DNA of 21,443 nucleotides from Bacteroidota bacterium (GTDB taxonomy: Bacteria; Bacteroidota; Bacteroidia; AKYH767-A; 2013-40CM-41-45), in assembly GCA_016720655.1 (NCBI GenBank), contig JADKKE010000024.1, positions 1-21,443 on the forward strand, read 5' to 3'. Both the position numbers and the translations under genes were made by a program. Below are positions 8,908 through 16,922 of this stretch, piece by piece. The number at the start of each line of letters is the position of its first letter. Position 1 is the first letter of the stretch. The notes under the pieces were generated by a model. It saw only the letters and a list, made by a program, of their open reading frames with translations, was not told the origin of the DNA and did not search any database.

Positions 8908-10509
8908 ATGAAAAGCTATAAAATATTATTTTTCGTCGCATTAGCCATAATTTTCTCAGTTAAAAGTTTTACTCAGGATTGGCAATGGGTTTCGCCAGGT
9001 GGAGGAACACAAGGGGATGAAGCAACTTTATTGTGCCACGATGCAAATGATAACTTTTATGTTGGAGGGATTTATTATTCCGACCCTGCATTGTTTGAAA
9101 ATGACACACTTCATTTGTCTGGACAAAACGAAATGTATGTTGCCAAGTACAATTCAATAGGGCAAATGCAATGGATCATTTCTTTTGGCGGAAATAGCAC
9201 ATCAATTTATGAGTATGACGGCATGAATTATTTATTTTATCGAAATCAACAAGGTTCATTATTGATCAATGGGTACTTTTCTGGCAGAATGATACTGGGA
9301 AATGATACTTTGTATGGGTCCCCAAGTGGATTTTTGGCCGAATTGGATTTAAACGGAAACTTTACCTGGGCGAAAGAAATCGATATCAGCGCACTTTGCA
9401 TTGATGAAACAGGTAATATTTTCACACAACATTCTTATGAACAACCCAACACTATTGATACTTTACAAGTTAATGCGGGTCTGTGGTTTGCAAAATTTGA
9501 TCGGAGGAAACTTCAATGGGCCAGAAGAAAATCCAATTTTAATTCGATCCAGGAATGGAATTTGCTTTATTAAAATGTTTGAGAGGAAGGGGATAATTAC
9601 TGGGTATGCATATTCCATCTCCAATACCTTGATAATTGACACTGTTAGCTTATCCATATTAGTTATTATCAAAGTATTCTTGCAAGCTTTGATACTACCG
9701 GTACTGCCTATGGATAAAACCTTTGCATGGAACACCCGAATTCCCATCCTTTGATTTTGTTCAAGATAAATTTGGAAATAATTATATCACTTAAAATTTC
9801 GAAATTGTGCATTCTTTGAGTGATACCATTATAACAGATATAATTACACTGGACACTTTTATTTGTAAATTCGATAGTGCTGGAAATTTCCAATGGGTAA
9901 GACATTTGAATGATGATTGAAGTGTTCCCTGGAATATATTCAAGTAGATAACGATGGAGCAGTTTTTACTGGAATATTCAATGGAAATTGGTACTAGGTA
10001 TGATACTTTGAATTCAATTAGAGAATCTTCATTTACTTGGTACAATATGATTCCTCTGGCAATGTACAATATTTTAATATTGATGATTACATTGGAATTA
10101 CGATTGCAAATTTGACAGTTCCGGCTACCTTACCGCAAGTGGTGCTTTTGAAATACCCTGATTTTAATGGAACAGTCTTTTGAGCAACGGAATGGTAGAC
10201 GCCTTCATCGCCCGAAGCAGCCCTCTAACCGCAATCGAAGAAAACGCCCGCCATCAGAATAATCAACTTGTGATCTATGCAAATCCTAACCAGGGCCGTT
10301 GTAAGCTGGAGATTCCGGATGAATTTGTTCATGAACGAAGTTTGTTACTTCAGATCTTTGATAATAATGGGAGAATGATTCAACAAACCCAGGTCATCAT
10401 GAACGAAGATAAAGTCCGTGTAAACCTCGAAGCCGAAGCCAAAGGCATTTACAATGTCACCTTGAGTAATATGAAGAAAAGTTATCAGGGGAAAATTGTG
10501 TTTGAATGA
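8908..10509 (+). pseudogene. Secreted SBBP-type beta-propeller protein with T9SS sorting domain, frameshifted
   Basis: A secreted protein of unknown role. I chose the ATG at 8908 because it gives a clean signal peptide (MKSYKILFFVALAIIFSVKSFTQ then DWQW); a GTG at 8875 would add 11 unlikely residues. The frame is intact to 9573. It shows repeats typical of SBBP proteins, each with a small-residue turn before QW/TW: KYNSIGQMQWIISFGG, LDLNGNFTWAKEI, KFDRRKLQWAR. Between about 9500 and 10180 the frame breaks several times, but pieces of the same repeat persist, such as FICKFDSAGNFQWVRHLND near 9859-9917 and YDSSGNVQYFNIDDY near 10043-10087. The frame is open again from about 10180 to 10509. It ends in a T9SS type A-like domain (IYANPNQGRCKLEIPDEF, LLQIFDNNGRMIQQ, GIYNVTLSN). 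The gene starts 78 bases after preA and ends convergent with the peroxiredoxin gene. Confidence 0.75.
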
Positions 10510-10671
10510 GAGGATTTTTGATTTTAGATTGCTGCAATGTGCATAGCAATTTGCTTCTCCAATCTACATTTATCAAGCGGAATTGAATATTTCTCACGTT
10601 TGGGGGGGGAATGTGTTATTTTCTTCAGGCTATACGGCCATTCAGCTAGCGTGTAAAAGATTTTCAGTCGC

Positions 10672-11322
10672 TTATACAGAAGCCCTCGCCAAATAAAAAT
10701 CAACCATCTCGTAATTACTTTTCTCACGCTCTTCCATATCTTTTACTGTCTTGGGTGGAGGAACAATAAATTTTGCTCCCGGTTTCCAGTTCACCGGACA
10801 AGCGAGCTTATGTACATCTGTTGCTTGCAAGGCATTTAATACACGGATAATTTCATCCATGTTCCGGCCCACATTCAAAGGGTAATACATAATCAAACGA
10901 ATTTTTCCGGTAGGATCTATAAAAAATACTGCACGGACCGCTGCTGTTTCACTTTCACCGGGCTGAAGCATTCCGTACAGCTTGGATATCTTCATGTCAA
11001 TATCTGCAATCAATGGGAAACGCATCGTTACATCGAGATTCTTTTTCACATTGTTGATCCATGCAATATGCGAGTGGATACTGTCAATGCTTAGTCCGAG
11101 CAGTTTCGTATTTAATTTTTTGAAATTTTCTTCTTCCTGTGCAAACAATGTCAGCTCTGTTGTACACACCGGAGTAAAGTCAGCAGGATGACTGAAAAAA
11201 ATTACCCAGCTGCCTTTGTTGTATTCTGAAAATTTTAAAGGACCTTGTGTTGTAGTTGCAGCAAAGTCAGGTGCCATATCACCGATGCGGGGTATGGTGT
11301 TGAGGGGTTCGTTGAATTCCAT
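10672..11322 (-). CDS. Peroxiredoxin, Prx6/1-Cys type (AhpC/TSA family)
   Basis: Intact 216-residue thiol peroxidase that would reduce hydrogen peroxide and organic peroxides in the cytosol. The active site reads PADFTPVCTTE, giving Pro46, Thr50 and the peroxidatic Cys53. Arg130 (ETAAVRAVF) matches the conserved active-site Arg. The C-terminal extension (VNWKPGAKFIVPPPKTVKDM) is the dimerisation domain of the Prx6 group. A second Cys at 175 (KLACPVNW) could resolve the sulfenate, as in archaeal Prx6-type enzymes, but this is not proven. It is last in the minus-strand run, 39 bases after thioredoxin, a natural electron donor. Length is normal for the family and no frame damage is seen. Confidence 0.93.
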   Translation of the reverse strand: MEFNEPLNTIPRIGDMAPDFAATTTQGPLKFSEYNKGSWVIFFSHPADFTPVCTTELTLFAQEEENFKKLNTKLLGLSIDSIHSHIAWINNVKKNLDVTMRFPLIADIDMKISKLYGMLQPGESETAAVRAVFFIDPTGKIRLIMYYPLNVGRNMDEIIRVLNALQATDVHKLACPVNWKPGAKFIVPPPKTVKDMEEREKSNYEMVDFYLARASV

Positions 11323-11361
11323 GATGAATAATTTTTAATTTTTAAATATTTGGGTGTCAAT

Positions 11362-11658
11362 TTAAGAATTTTGTAAAATGATCTTTTCGAGAGTTGTTGC
11401 AGGCACAACACCGGATTGACGCCACTTAATAACACCGTTTTTAAAAAGCAATAGAGTAGGGACACTCTGAACTTCATAATGTGCGGCTGCCTGAGGTTGT
11501 TCATCGACATCTACTTTCAGAATGATTGCTTTGTCTCCCATTTTATTTGCGATTTCAAGCAGGATGGGGTTCATCATTTTGCATGGACCACACCAGGCTG
11601 CGCTAAAGTCAACAAGGACCGGTTTGCCTGAGTTTATTATCTCTGAGAATTTTGCCAT
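11362..11658 (-). CDS. trxA: Thioredoxin
   Basis: Intact 98-residue thioredoxin, a cytosolic protein-disulfide reductant. WCGPCK spans residues 22-27 with redox cysteines 23 and 26. The cis-proline motif is SVPTLL with Pro67, and the buried Asp is in VDFSAAW. It has no signal peptide. It starts 5 bases after the stop of the kelch-type surface gene and lies 39 bases ahead of the peroxiredoxin gene, so the three are probably co-transcribed. It may reduce the peroxiredoxin, or release sulfide or GSH from persulfides made by the upstream sulfur enzymes; both roles are inferred from position. The trxA symbol is used in the generic sense, since Bacteroidota often have several paralogues. Confidence 0.93.
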   Translation of the reverse strand: MAKFSEIINSGKPVLVDFSAAWCGPCKMMNPILLEIANKMGDKAIILKVDVDEQPQAAAHYEVQSVPTLLLFKNGVIKWRQSGVVPATTLEKIILQNS

Positions 11659-11663
11659 GATTT

Positions 11664-13260
11664 TTATTTGTTTAGAAGAATAGCTTCGGTACGTTCATTC
11701 ATTCCGGATTGAATTTTGCAGTAATACCGGCCTCTTGATTTGTGTTCAGTTTTCCACTTGTAGCTATGCAGTCCGGGTGAAACAGGTCCGTTTTGTATTG
11801 TGTCTACTTCTTTCCCACTTGCATCAAAAATCCGTATGCTTAAATTGCCGCGAATCTTTGTTTCAACTTCAATGTTCACATCAGCATCAGACGGATTTGG
11901 AAATACTTTACTGATAATGCTTCATCAGGAGTCGGGTTGCTGAGTATACCTGTTGTGTTGTCTTTAACAATATATACTTTAAAGATCCTGGTAGAAGCAA
12001 AACTTTCAACACCTGTGTTGATGAAAAAAATATTCGGCAATGTACTTTCGATACCTCCAACGATACTCCCGATAAGTGTTTTAACCGGTGGAATCGAATT
12101 CAATCGGATCATTTCATCGTCAGTTGTAATTACTGGAATAAATTCCGCACTACTACCAGTAAGGACAGGCATCTCCACCGGCATTTTATACTCTACCATG
12201 GAATCGTTTGCGAAACGTGTGATCATACTGATGGTCCGTACAAAAGGAACATTGGGGTCGTCCAGCAATGTATTGGTTATTGTATCCAAAGTATACCGAC
12301 TCAGTCCACCAAAGAAAATCGAATGCATCGTGTTTGCAGTTGAATCCCATACCGCTGCTTTTGCACTGTGATACTGATTCAGGTATTGATTAAATCCGGG
12401 ACGAACGGTGTGACCTGCAGGCCTTACGTCAACTGTATTCAGCCAGGGCAAATCCTGTCCTACCTGAAATACTCCGCTAAAGACTGTAAATCCTGATTCT
12501 CCATTCGGAAAACGTTGCGCTAGCATATTGTAATCGCGCCGGTGAAGATTTGCAGTATCCTGGGCAGCAGAGTAATTTTGAACTGTTAGTGTTCCTCCAC
12601 TTTCCAGAATAGAAAATTTCCGGATTTCATTCGTGTACACCTGCACATAGGTAGCCATTCCCATCGGATTGTAACGCCCATCGAATCGTTGTCCGCACAC
12701 GAGGTAAAAGTAGTAGCCAGTCGCCCAAGATACCCACCCGTCACAGCCATCCGCTGATCCGTGACCTGCTTGAAATAGGAAGCGATACTTGTTCCATTCA
12801 TTATTGCCTGGACCACCTTTGGTACATCAACAACTGTCAGATTTGGAAATGTAATATGGTCTGCCGCTGTTGCGCTGTAACCGTATCCTCCGATGATGTA
12901 CAACTTATCATCGTGTTGAATGAACTCCATATTTGTAGACTGCAATTGTTCAACAAGGCCTGTTGGTAAACCGTTCAGTGATCCAGTCCACACTTGTTTT
13001 TGTTCCGGATCCACCACATAAATGTTTGTGTTGTTACCGGCAACAGCAAACGATGCAAAGGGTTGTCGCTGGTGCAATCCGTCTGTTCGCCCACCAATGA
13101 GCAACCATTTACCATCGACCTGTGCATGCACAAAGGATTGCAATCCCGGCATTCCCGAAATGGTATCTTCTTCAATCACCAACTGAAAATTTTCCGGCGA
13201 CTGACCAATAACAAGGAAATACTGAAGCAGGAATAAAATACTTATGAAGAGCTTTTTCAT
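11664..13260 (-). pseudogene. Kelch-type T9SS surface protein, frameshifted twice
   Basis: A secreted protein of about 530 residues in the middle of the sulfur/thiol operon. It begins MKKLFISILFLLQYFLVIGQ, a signal peptide ending before SPENFQL. The first segment (13260 to about 12705) has kelch-like blades: GKWLLIGGRTDGLHQRQPFA, KLYIIGGYGYS, RMAVTGGYLGR. Near 12705 the frame changes, so that LATTF continues as YLVCGQRFDGRYNPMG in the second segment (12700-11876), which includes IFFGGLSRYTLD. Near 11915 it changes again: KVFPNPSDADVN leads into the last open stretch (11879-11664; SIRIFDASGKEVDTIQNG, GRYYCKIQSG), a T9SS type A domain. The stop is 5 bases before thioredoxin and the start 4 bases after DUF6132, so it is transcribed with them. 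The ligand of the propeller is unknown. Confidence 0.8.
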
Positions 13261-13264
13261 TCAA

Positions 13265-13516
13265 TTAGTTTTTCTTTTCCGAATTCAATTTACTCTCATC
13301 CGGATGCAGGCTATTTAATTCAACTGATTTCGGTTTTGGTTTACCAAAGGAATTGGCAAACAATCCTCCCATCAGTGCACCATACAGCGTACTACGATAC
13401 CAAACGGATGTAATCATGCATGACCCGCTGGAACATCCAATGAAATTCCAATACAGAAAACCGGCTCCTGCACCCAGGAGTACACCCACAATAGTCCATT
13501 TCAAATTGTTCTTCAT
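13265..13516 (-). CDS. DUF6132 family small membrane protein
   Basis: Intact 83-residue protein. Two hydrophobic segments (about 8-26, IVGVLLGAGAGFLYWNFIG, and 42-57, STLYGALMGGLFANSFG) flank the signature YWNFIGCSSGSCMITS, with cysteines 28 and 33. The tail from 58 onward is polar. This pattern matches the Bacteroidota family DUF6132, as I recall it, of unknown function. Its start codon overlaps the stop of the rhodanese lipoprotein by one base (TAATG), which suggests translational coupling. The CxxxxC pair at the membrane face next to a rhodanese suggests a part in sulfur handling, but nothing in the sequence proves that. Confidence 0.8.
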   Translation of the reverse strand: MKNNLKWTIVGVLLGAGAGFLYWNFIGCSSGSCMITSVWYRSTLYGALMGGLFANSFGKPKPKSVELNSLHPDESKLNSEKKN

Positions 13517-13923
13517 TATTTTTGTACCTCATATCCATTCTCCTGCCAGGCGAGTATTCCTCCGTCCAGGTTTATCACTTTGTTGAATCCTTCTGACACC
13601 ATCATGTTTGTTGCATTTCCACTGCGTTTTCCGGAACGACAATACACTTCGTAGGTTTTTGTTTTATCGAGTTTGTTTAGTTCTTCTTTGAATCCCGAAG
13701 CATTGTAATCAATATTGATTGCGCCAGGCAAATGACCTTCTGCAAATTCTTCCGGTGTTCGTACATCCAGCAAAATTCCTTCTTTCTGATCTATGACTTT
13801 TTTAAATTCCGGTGCCGATACAGTGCTTGCAACTGCATTCGTGTTCTTCCCTTGCTGACAGGAAGCAGAACCTGCAGCCAAACTGATCAGGAGAAGAAAG
13901 TAAATTAATCTAATGAATTTCAT
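13516..13923 (-). CDS. Single-domain rhodanese, predicted lipoprotein
   Basis: Sulfurtransferase of 135 residues. The frame is open up to 14034, but the ATG at 13923 gives a proper export signal (MKFIRLIYFLLLISLAAGSAS then Cys22), so I use it; Cys22 is the likely lipidation site. The mature part has one rhodanese domain: ILLDVRTPEEFAEGHLPGAINIDY at 50-73, the active loop CRSGKRSG with Cys95, and INLDGGILAWQENGY near the end. It would hold and transfer sulfane sulfur on the periplasmic side of a membrane. It follows the dioxygenase-rhodanese fusion by 145 bases and is coupled to DUF6132. No frame damage is seen. Confidence 0.88.
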   Translation of the reverse strand: MKFIRLIYFLLLISLAAGSASCQQGKNTNAVASTVSAPEFKKVIDQKEGILLDVRTPEEFAEGHLPGAINIDYNASGFKEELNKLDKTKTYEVYCRSGKRSGNATNMMVSEGFNKVINLDGGILAWQENGYEVQK

Positions 13924-13972
13924 TTTTGGAGGTTTTGAGGTTAGTAAAATTAAACTGAAATCTGTGAAATCA

Positions 13973-14057
13973 TTTGTGTACTTCGTGTTACCCGACTTTT
14001 TAATACATGCTATAGAATTGCACCACAGCACCATTAGTGTAACACGAAGTACACAAA
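13973..14057. repeat. Perfect 19-bp inverted repeat after the dioxygenase gene
   Basis: TTTGTGTACTTCGTGTTAC at 13973-13991 is repeated as its exact reverse complement at 14039-14057, with a 47-base loop. The right arm starts 11 bases past the stop of the dioxygenase gene and the left arm lies 50 bases before the rhodanese start. The layout (long stem, loop of about 50 bases, short GTGT/ACAC words) resembles the repeat at 1334-1449. It may reduce read-through between the two genes or protect transcript ends. The repeat is directly visible; the function is inferred. Confidence 0.8.
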
Positions 14058-14068
14058 GATTTTAAATT

Positions 14069-15458
14069 TTATGCATGAACAGTAGGAGGGACAACAAGTT
14101 TGTAATTTGTTTCCTTCATAAGGTTTATCCCTCCTGTAATATTCACAACATTTCGGAATCCATTTTTGCGAAGAATGGAACAAGCCATCATACTGCGATA
14201 ACCACCGGCGCAATGCACGTAGTATTTTTGGCTCTTATCAAGAATTCCAAATTCGCGGGTGAGTCGGGTTAATGGGATTAACTGTGCTCCATCAATTACA
14301 CCACCTGCCCATTCTCCTTCATTCCGCACATCGATCACGTGCTCTTCCGGAGAATATTGTTTTTCAAAACTAATCGGATGCATCACTTCGATATGATCCA
14401 CTTTCCTACCCGAATCTTTCCATGCACGGAAACCACCTTTGAGATATCCCTTTACATTTTCATACCCGACACGTGCAAGACGAAGGATTGCTTCTTCTTC
14501 CTGTCCTTCTTCTGTAACAAGTACCAGCGGATCTTTGGCATCAATCAGGGATCCAACCCATACTGCGTATTGTCCGTTCAAACCGATATTAACAGAATCC
14601 GGGATGAAGCCTTTTTCAAATACATCTGCTTCCCTTGCATCCAGAATAGTCACACCTTTACCAACTTTTTTCAAATTCTTCAAGGAAAGTTTATTTACAT
14701 TCCGGTGCATGACATCGTCGATGGGTTCATATCCTTTTTTATTGATTGCAGCATCCACAAAGAAATATTTTGGCGGCTCAGTCAGTCCATCCGTAACAAC
14801 ATGCACGAATTCTTCTTTGGACATCGGTTGCATGGCATAATTCAATTTCTTTTGCATGCCGATAGTACTCCAGGTTTCTACTCCAATATTTTTTCCACAA
14901 GCGGAACCGGCCCCATGTCCTGGATAAACAATCACATCGTCTTCAAGTGTTTTTATTTTCTTCTGAATCGATTCATACAACAAACCGGCAAGATCTTCTC
15001 TGGATAAATCGCTTTTCACTGCAAGATCCGGACGACCTACTTCACCTACAAATAAAGTGTCACCAGTGAAACATGCATAGGGAATACTGTGATCATCATA
15101 CAAAAGAAAGCAAGATGATTCGAGTGTATGACCCGGTGTATGGAGAACTTGAATTTTTACATTACCCAGAGGGAAAAACTGTTCATCTTTTGCAACCGTG
15201 ATTTCATACTCTGCTTTTGCTGTCGGACCATAAATAATTTTGGCTCCTGTCTTTTTTGCAAGATCAATATGACCCGAAACAAAGTCGGCATGAAAATGCG
15301 TTTCAAAAACATATTTGATAGTTGCGCCGCGATCCTTAGCCAATTGAATGTAGGGCTCAGTTTCGCGCAAGGGGATCAATGATCGCAGCTTCACCGTTTG
15401 ACTCGATATAATACGCTGCTTCTGCAAGGCAATTGGTATACAGTTGTTGTACGTACAT
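14069..15458 (-). CDS. Persulfide dioxygenase (ETHE1-like) fused to two rhodanese domains (one frameshift)
   Basis: A metallo-beta-lactamase-fold non-haem iron enzyme that would oxidise a low-molecular-weight persulfide to sulfite. The true start is the ATG at 15458 (MYVQQLYTNCLAEAAYYIES), which reaches DPL before the frame breaks in a run of four G at 15371-15374. Dropping one gives DPLRETEPYIQLAKDRG and a 462-residue protein. In that numbering THFHADFVSGH gives His54, His56, Asp58 and His63. HTPGHT gives His110 and FTGDTLF gives Asp133, the expected iron ligands together with His54; YPGHG gives His181. The first rhodanese domain (about 265-352) has TEEGQEE where the active-site loop should be, so it lacks the Cys. 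The second (about 370-455) keeps Cys416 in HCAGGYRSM. It lies 87 bases after TauE. Family MBL-rhodanese enzymes act on glutathione or bacillithiol persulfide; which thiol is used here is unknown. Confidence 0.88.
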
Positions 15459-15545
15459 GATGAATTAATTTATAGGTTAGATTTTGAGATTAATGTTAAG
15501 TAAAACTGTTTATTTTTTTGATGACTTTTATCAGTTTTATACCCT

Positions 15546-16215
15546 TCAAATTGCAGAAGTTTTTGAAAAGAGAATCAGGAACCTCCAGTCAATTACCTGG
15601 TGACCAAAATCTCCGATAAACCCAATTAGTGCATTCGTGGCAATAACCAACAAGGATGTTCCTATCGCAACTTTCATCGGCAGCCGGGCGAGAAAAACCA
15701 TCGCCGGTACAATCAGAAATCCACCACCAGCCCCAACAAGTCCTGTAATCGCACCGACCCCTATTCCCTGCAGAATAATTTTAATCGAATCTTTTTGCTG
15801 TATTCGGTATGTTCCTATCGCGAATTGCTTTCTTCCGGATCATTGAAAAGGAAGCAACAATCATCAGCACTGCAAAATCATCAGTACAAAAATATTTTAG
15901 TCAGACTCCATGTGCCGATTTGCAATAAATGTTTCCGGCAACATGGGTACCACAAAATGCCGCATGATATACACAACCACAATGGAAGGGGCAGTCCAAA
16001 TAACAAAGCAGCACGAAGGTGAATTAAATGTTTATGTGCATAATTCGCAGCACCCACCGCACTTGTTACACCACAACAAAAGAGAGTAGGTGGAAGGCAC
16101 ATGCAATCCCCGTGCAATACACCAACACCGCACCGTCAGAATCGACCCACCCCTCCGATCAATCCCAAACTAATTCCAATCGCTACTGCTAATAAGTATC
16201 CAGGATTGAAAGCAT
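15546..16215 (-). pseudogene. TauE/SafE family sulfite/anion exporter, several frameshifts, short C-terminus
   Basis: A multi-pass membrane permease, probably exporting sulfite or another sulfur anion made by the dioxygenase. Reading across frames gives the N-terminal part (GYLLAVAIGISLGLIGG), then VTSAVGAANYAHKHLIHLRA with ALLFG, and then VVVYIMRHFVVPMLPE. Next come VLMIVASFSMIR and a long clean stretch at about 15785-15546 (KIILQGIGVGAITGLVGAGG, VPAMVFLARLPMKVAIGTSL, IGFIGDFGHQVIDW). The two GLxGxGGG motifs are the family hallmark. The ATG at 16215 is the likely start, with an indel soon after. At least five indels lie between 16215 and 15790. The frame stops at 15546 after RFLILFSKTSAI, earlier than relatives, which carry one or two more helices there. 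It is first in the run leading into the dioxygenase gene. Confidence 0.75.
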
Positions 16216-16221
16216 TTTATT

Positions 16222-16320
16222 TAAATGGGTATTAGGTATTAAGTATTAAGTATTAGGTACCAAGTACCAAGTTCTAACGAATCAACTGACTTTTACTCAT
16301 AACTCATAACTCATAACTCA
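16222..16320. repeat. Short tandem repeats TATTAAG and ACTCATA
   Basis: About 16227-16256 consists of TATTAGG/TATTAAG units repeated four times, followed by two GTACCAA units to 16270. At 16296-16320 ACTCATA is repeated three times plus a partial copy. Such low-complexity spacers are common between Bacteroidota genes. They lie upstream of tauE in the 190-base spacer between tauE and arsR. No coding sequence is visible here. Confidence 0.7.
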
Positions 16321-16326
16321 CCCCAT

Positions 16327-16358
16327 CATATAAACACATGAACATTAATTCATATATA
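16327..16358. promoter_or_regulatory. Possible second ArsR operator upstream of tauE
   Basis: CATATAAACA at 16327-16336 and ATGAACAT at 16338-16345 both occur, in the opposite order, in the AT-rich operator-like DNA next to arsR (16730-16748). TTCATATATA follows, making a partial ATGAA...TTCAT inverted repeat. The site lies about 110 bases upstream of the tauE start, where an operator for the tauE-dioxygenase operon would be expected. Sharing a 10-mer and an 8-mer within 32 bases is suggestive, but both words are AT-rich. Confidence 0.4.
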
Positions 16359-16407
16359 CTCCCGCTGGTTAATCGCGAACGTCCCTCGTCCCTTCGTCCC
16401 CCGTCCT

Positions 16408-16714
16408 TCACCGCCTCACATATTCCAAATGACGATGTTCAATCACCGCCAATTTTAGCCAGTTCTTTCTCCTTCAGGGAATAATAGATGTTGATTCCTT
16501 CCCGTTCTGATTTTTTAGGTAAACCCTTGATCCGCATGTTTGATAAATGATGGGAAACCAGGACTGCTCACAACCTAACTCTTAACACAACTCATTCACC
16601 GACATCCGGTCGTTCTCTTCCAAGCAGATGGATGATGGACAGACGCGTTGGGTGTGCAATTGTTTTCAGTATGTAGGCTGCTTTTTCCAGTTTGTTTTTG
16701 TTTAGTTTGATCAT
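16408..16714 (-). pseudogene. ArsR-family winged-helix repressor, frameshifted
   Basis: A small DNA-binding repressor of about 100 residues. From the ATG at 16714: MIKLNKNKLEKAAYILKTIA, then HPTRLSIIHLLGRERP, then across indels MSVNELC, ELGCEQS, VSHHLSNMRIKGL, then KSEREGINIYYSLKEKELAK. One A too many at an AAAA run near 16450 leads either to a stop at 16439 or, if removed, to LAVIEHRHLEYVRR ending at 16408, which looks more natural. The recognition helix is ELGCEQSxVSHHLSNM. The two cysteines in NELC-ELGC might sense persulfide, as cysteines do in SqrR/BigR, though SqrR uses a different pair. It is divergent from SQR and sits next to the operator-like palindromes at 16728-16749, which fits autoregulation and control of the sulfide genes. 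Confidence 0.75.
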
Positions 16715-16727
16715 CTTGAATGCAAAT

Positions 16728-16749
16728 ATATGAACATATAAACATATGT
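16728..16749. promoter_or_regulatory. Palindromic operator-like DNA between arsR and SQR
   Basis: Two adjacent inverted repeats lie 14 bases upstream of arsR: ATATG-AA-CATAT (16728-16739) and the perfect palindrome ACATATGT (16742-16749). The 12-2-12-like AT-rich symmetry fits ArsR-family operators. Immediately beyond it GATATTTG (16756-16763) resembles a Bacteroidota -7 element reading toward SQR, so a bound repressor would cover the -33 to -7 spacer. The palindromes are directly visible; repressor binding is inferred from position. Confidence 0.6.
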
Positions 16750-16755
16750 GGATAT

Positions 16756-16763
16756 GATATTTG
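16756..16763 (+). promoter_or_regulatory. Candidate -7 element for the SQR transcript
   Basis: GATATTTG differs by one base from TAnnTTTG and is the same 8-mer proposed for preA at 7447. No clear -33 TTG is present at the expected distance; the nearest is TATG at 16729-16732. The 160 bases from here to the SQR start hold no gene I can recognise. Confidence 0.3.
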
Positions 16764-16922
16764 ATTCAAAAACCATAAAATGCTGTATATCAAAGAAATA
16801 AATTCATGAAAAGGCTTCAAAATTGCGCTATGTTCGACACAATGATGACGAAAACACATTCGTACATGACAGCAGTCACCGCCTAAGGAGAGGCTTGCAC
16901 TGTACTTTGAGGTGTAAATCAA

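Noticed and set aside
10602..10609. Run of eight G between the two convergent genes as a phase-variable tract
   Set aside because: It lies between two 3' ends, outside any coding frame or promoter I can see, so there is nothing to switch; its length may itself be a sequencing artefact.
14339..15007. 222-residue plus-strand frame opposite the dioxygenase gene
   Set aside because: The minus strand encodes a clearly conserved enzyme through the whole stretch; the plus frame is Phe/Ile/Cys-rich shadow sequence with no recognisable family.
16222..16320. Short tandem repeats as a CRISPR array
   Set aside because: Units are only 7 bases, adjacent without spacers, and no cas gene is present.
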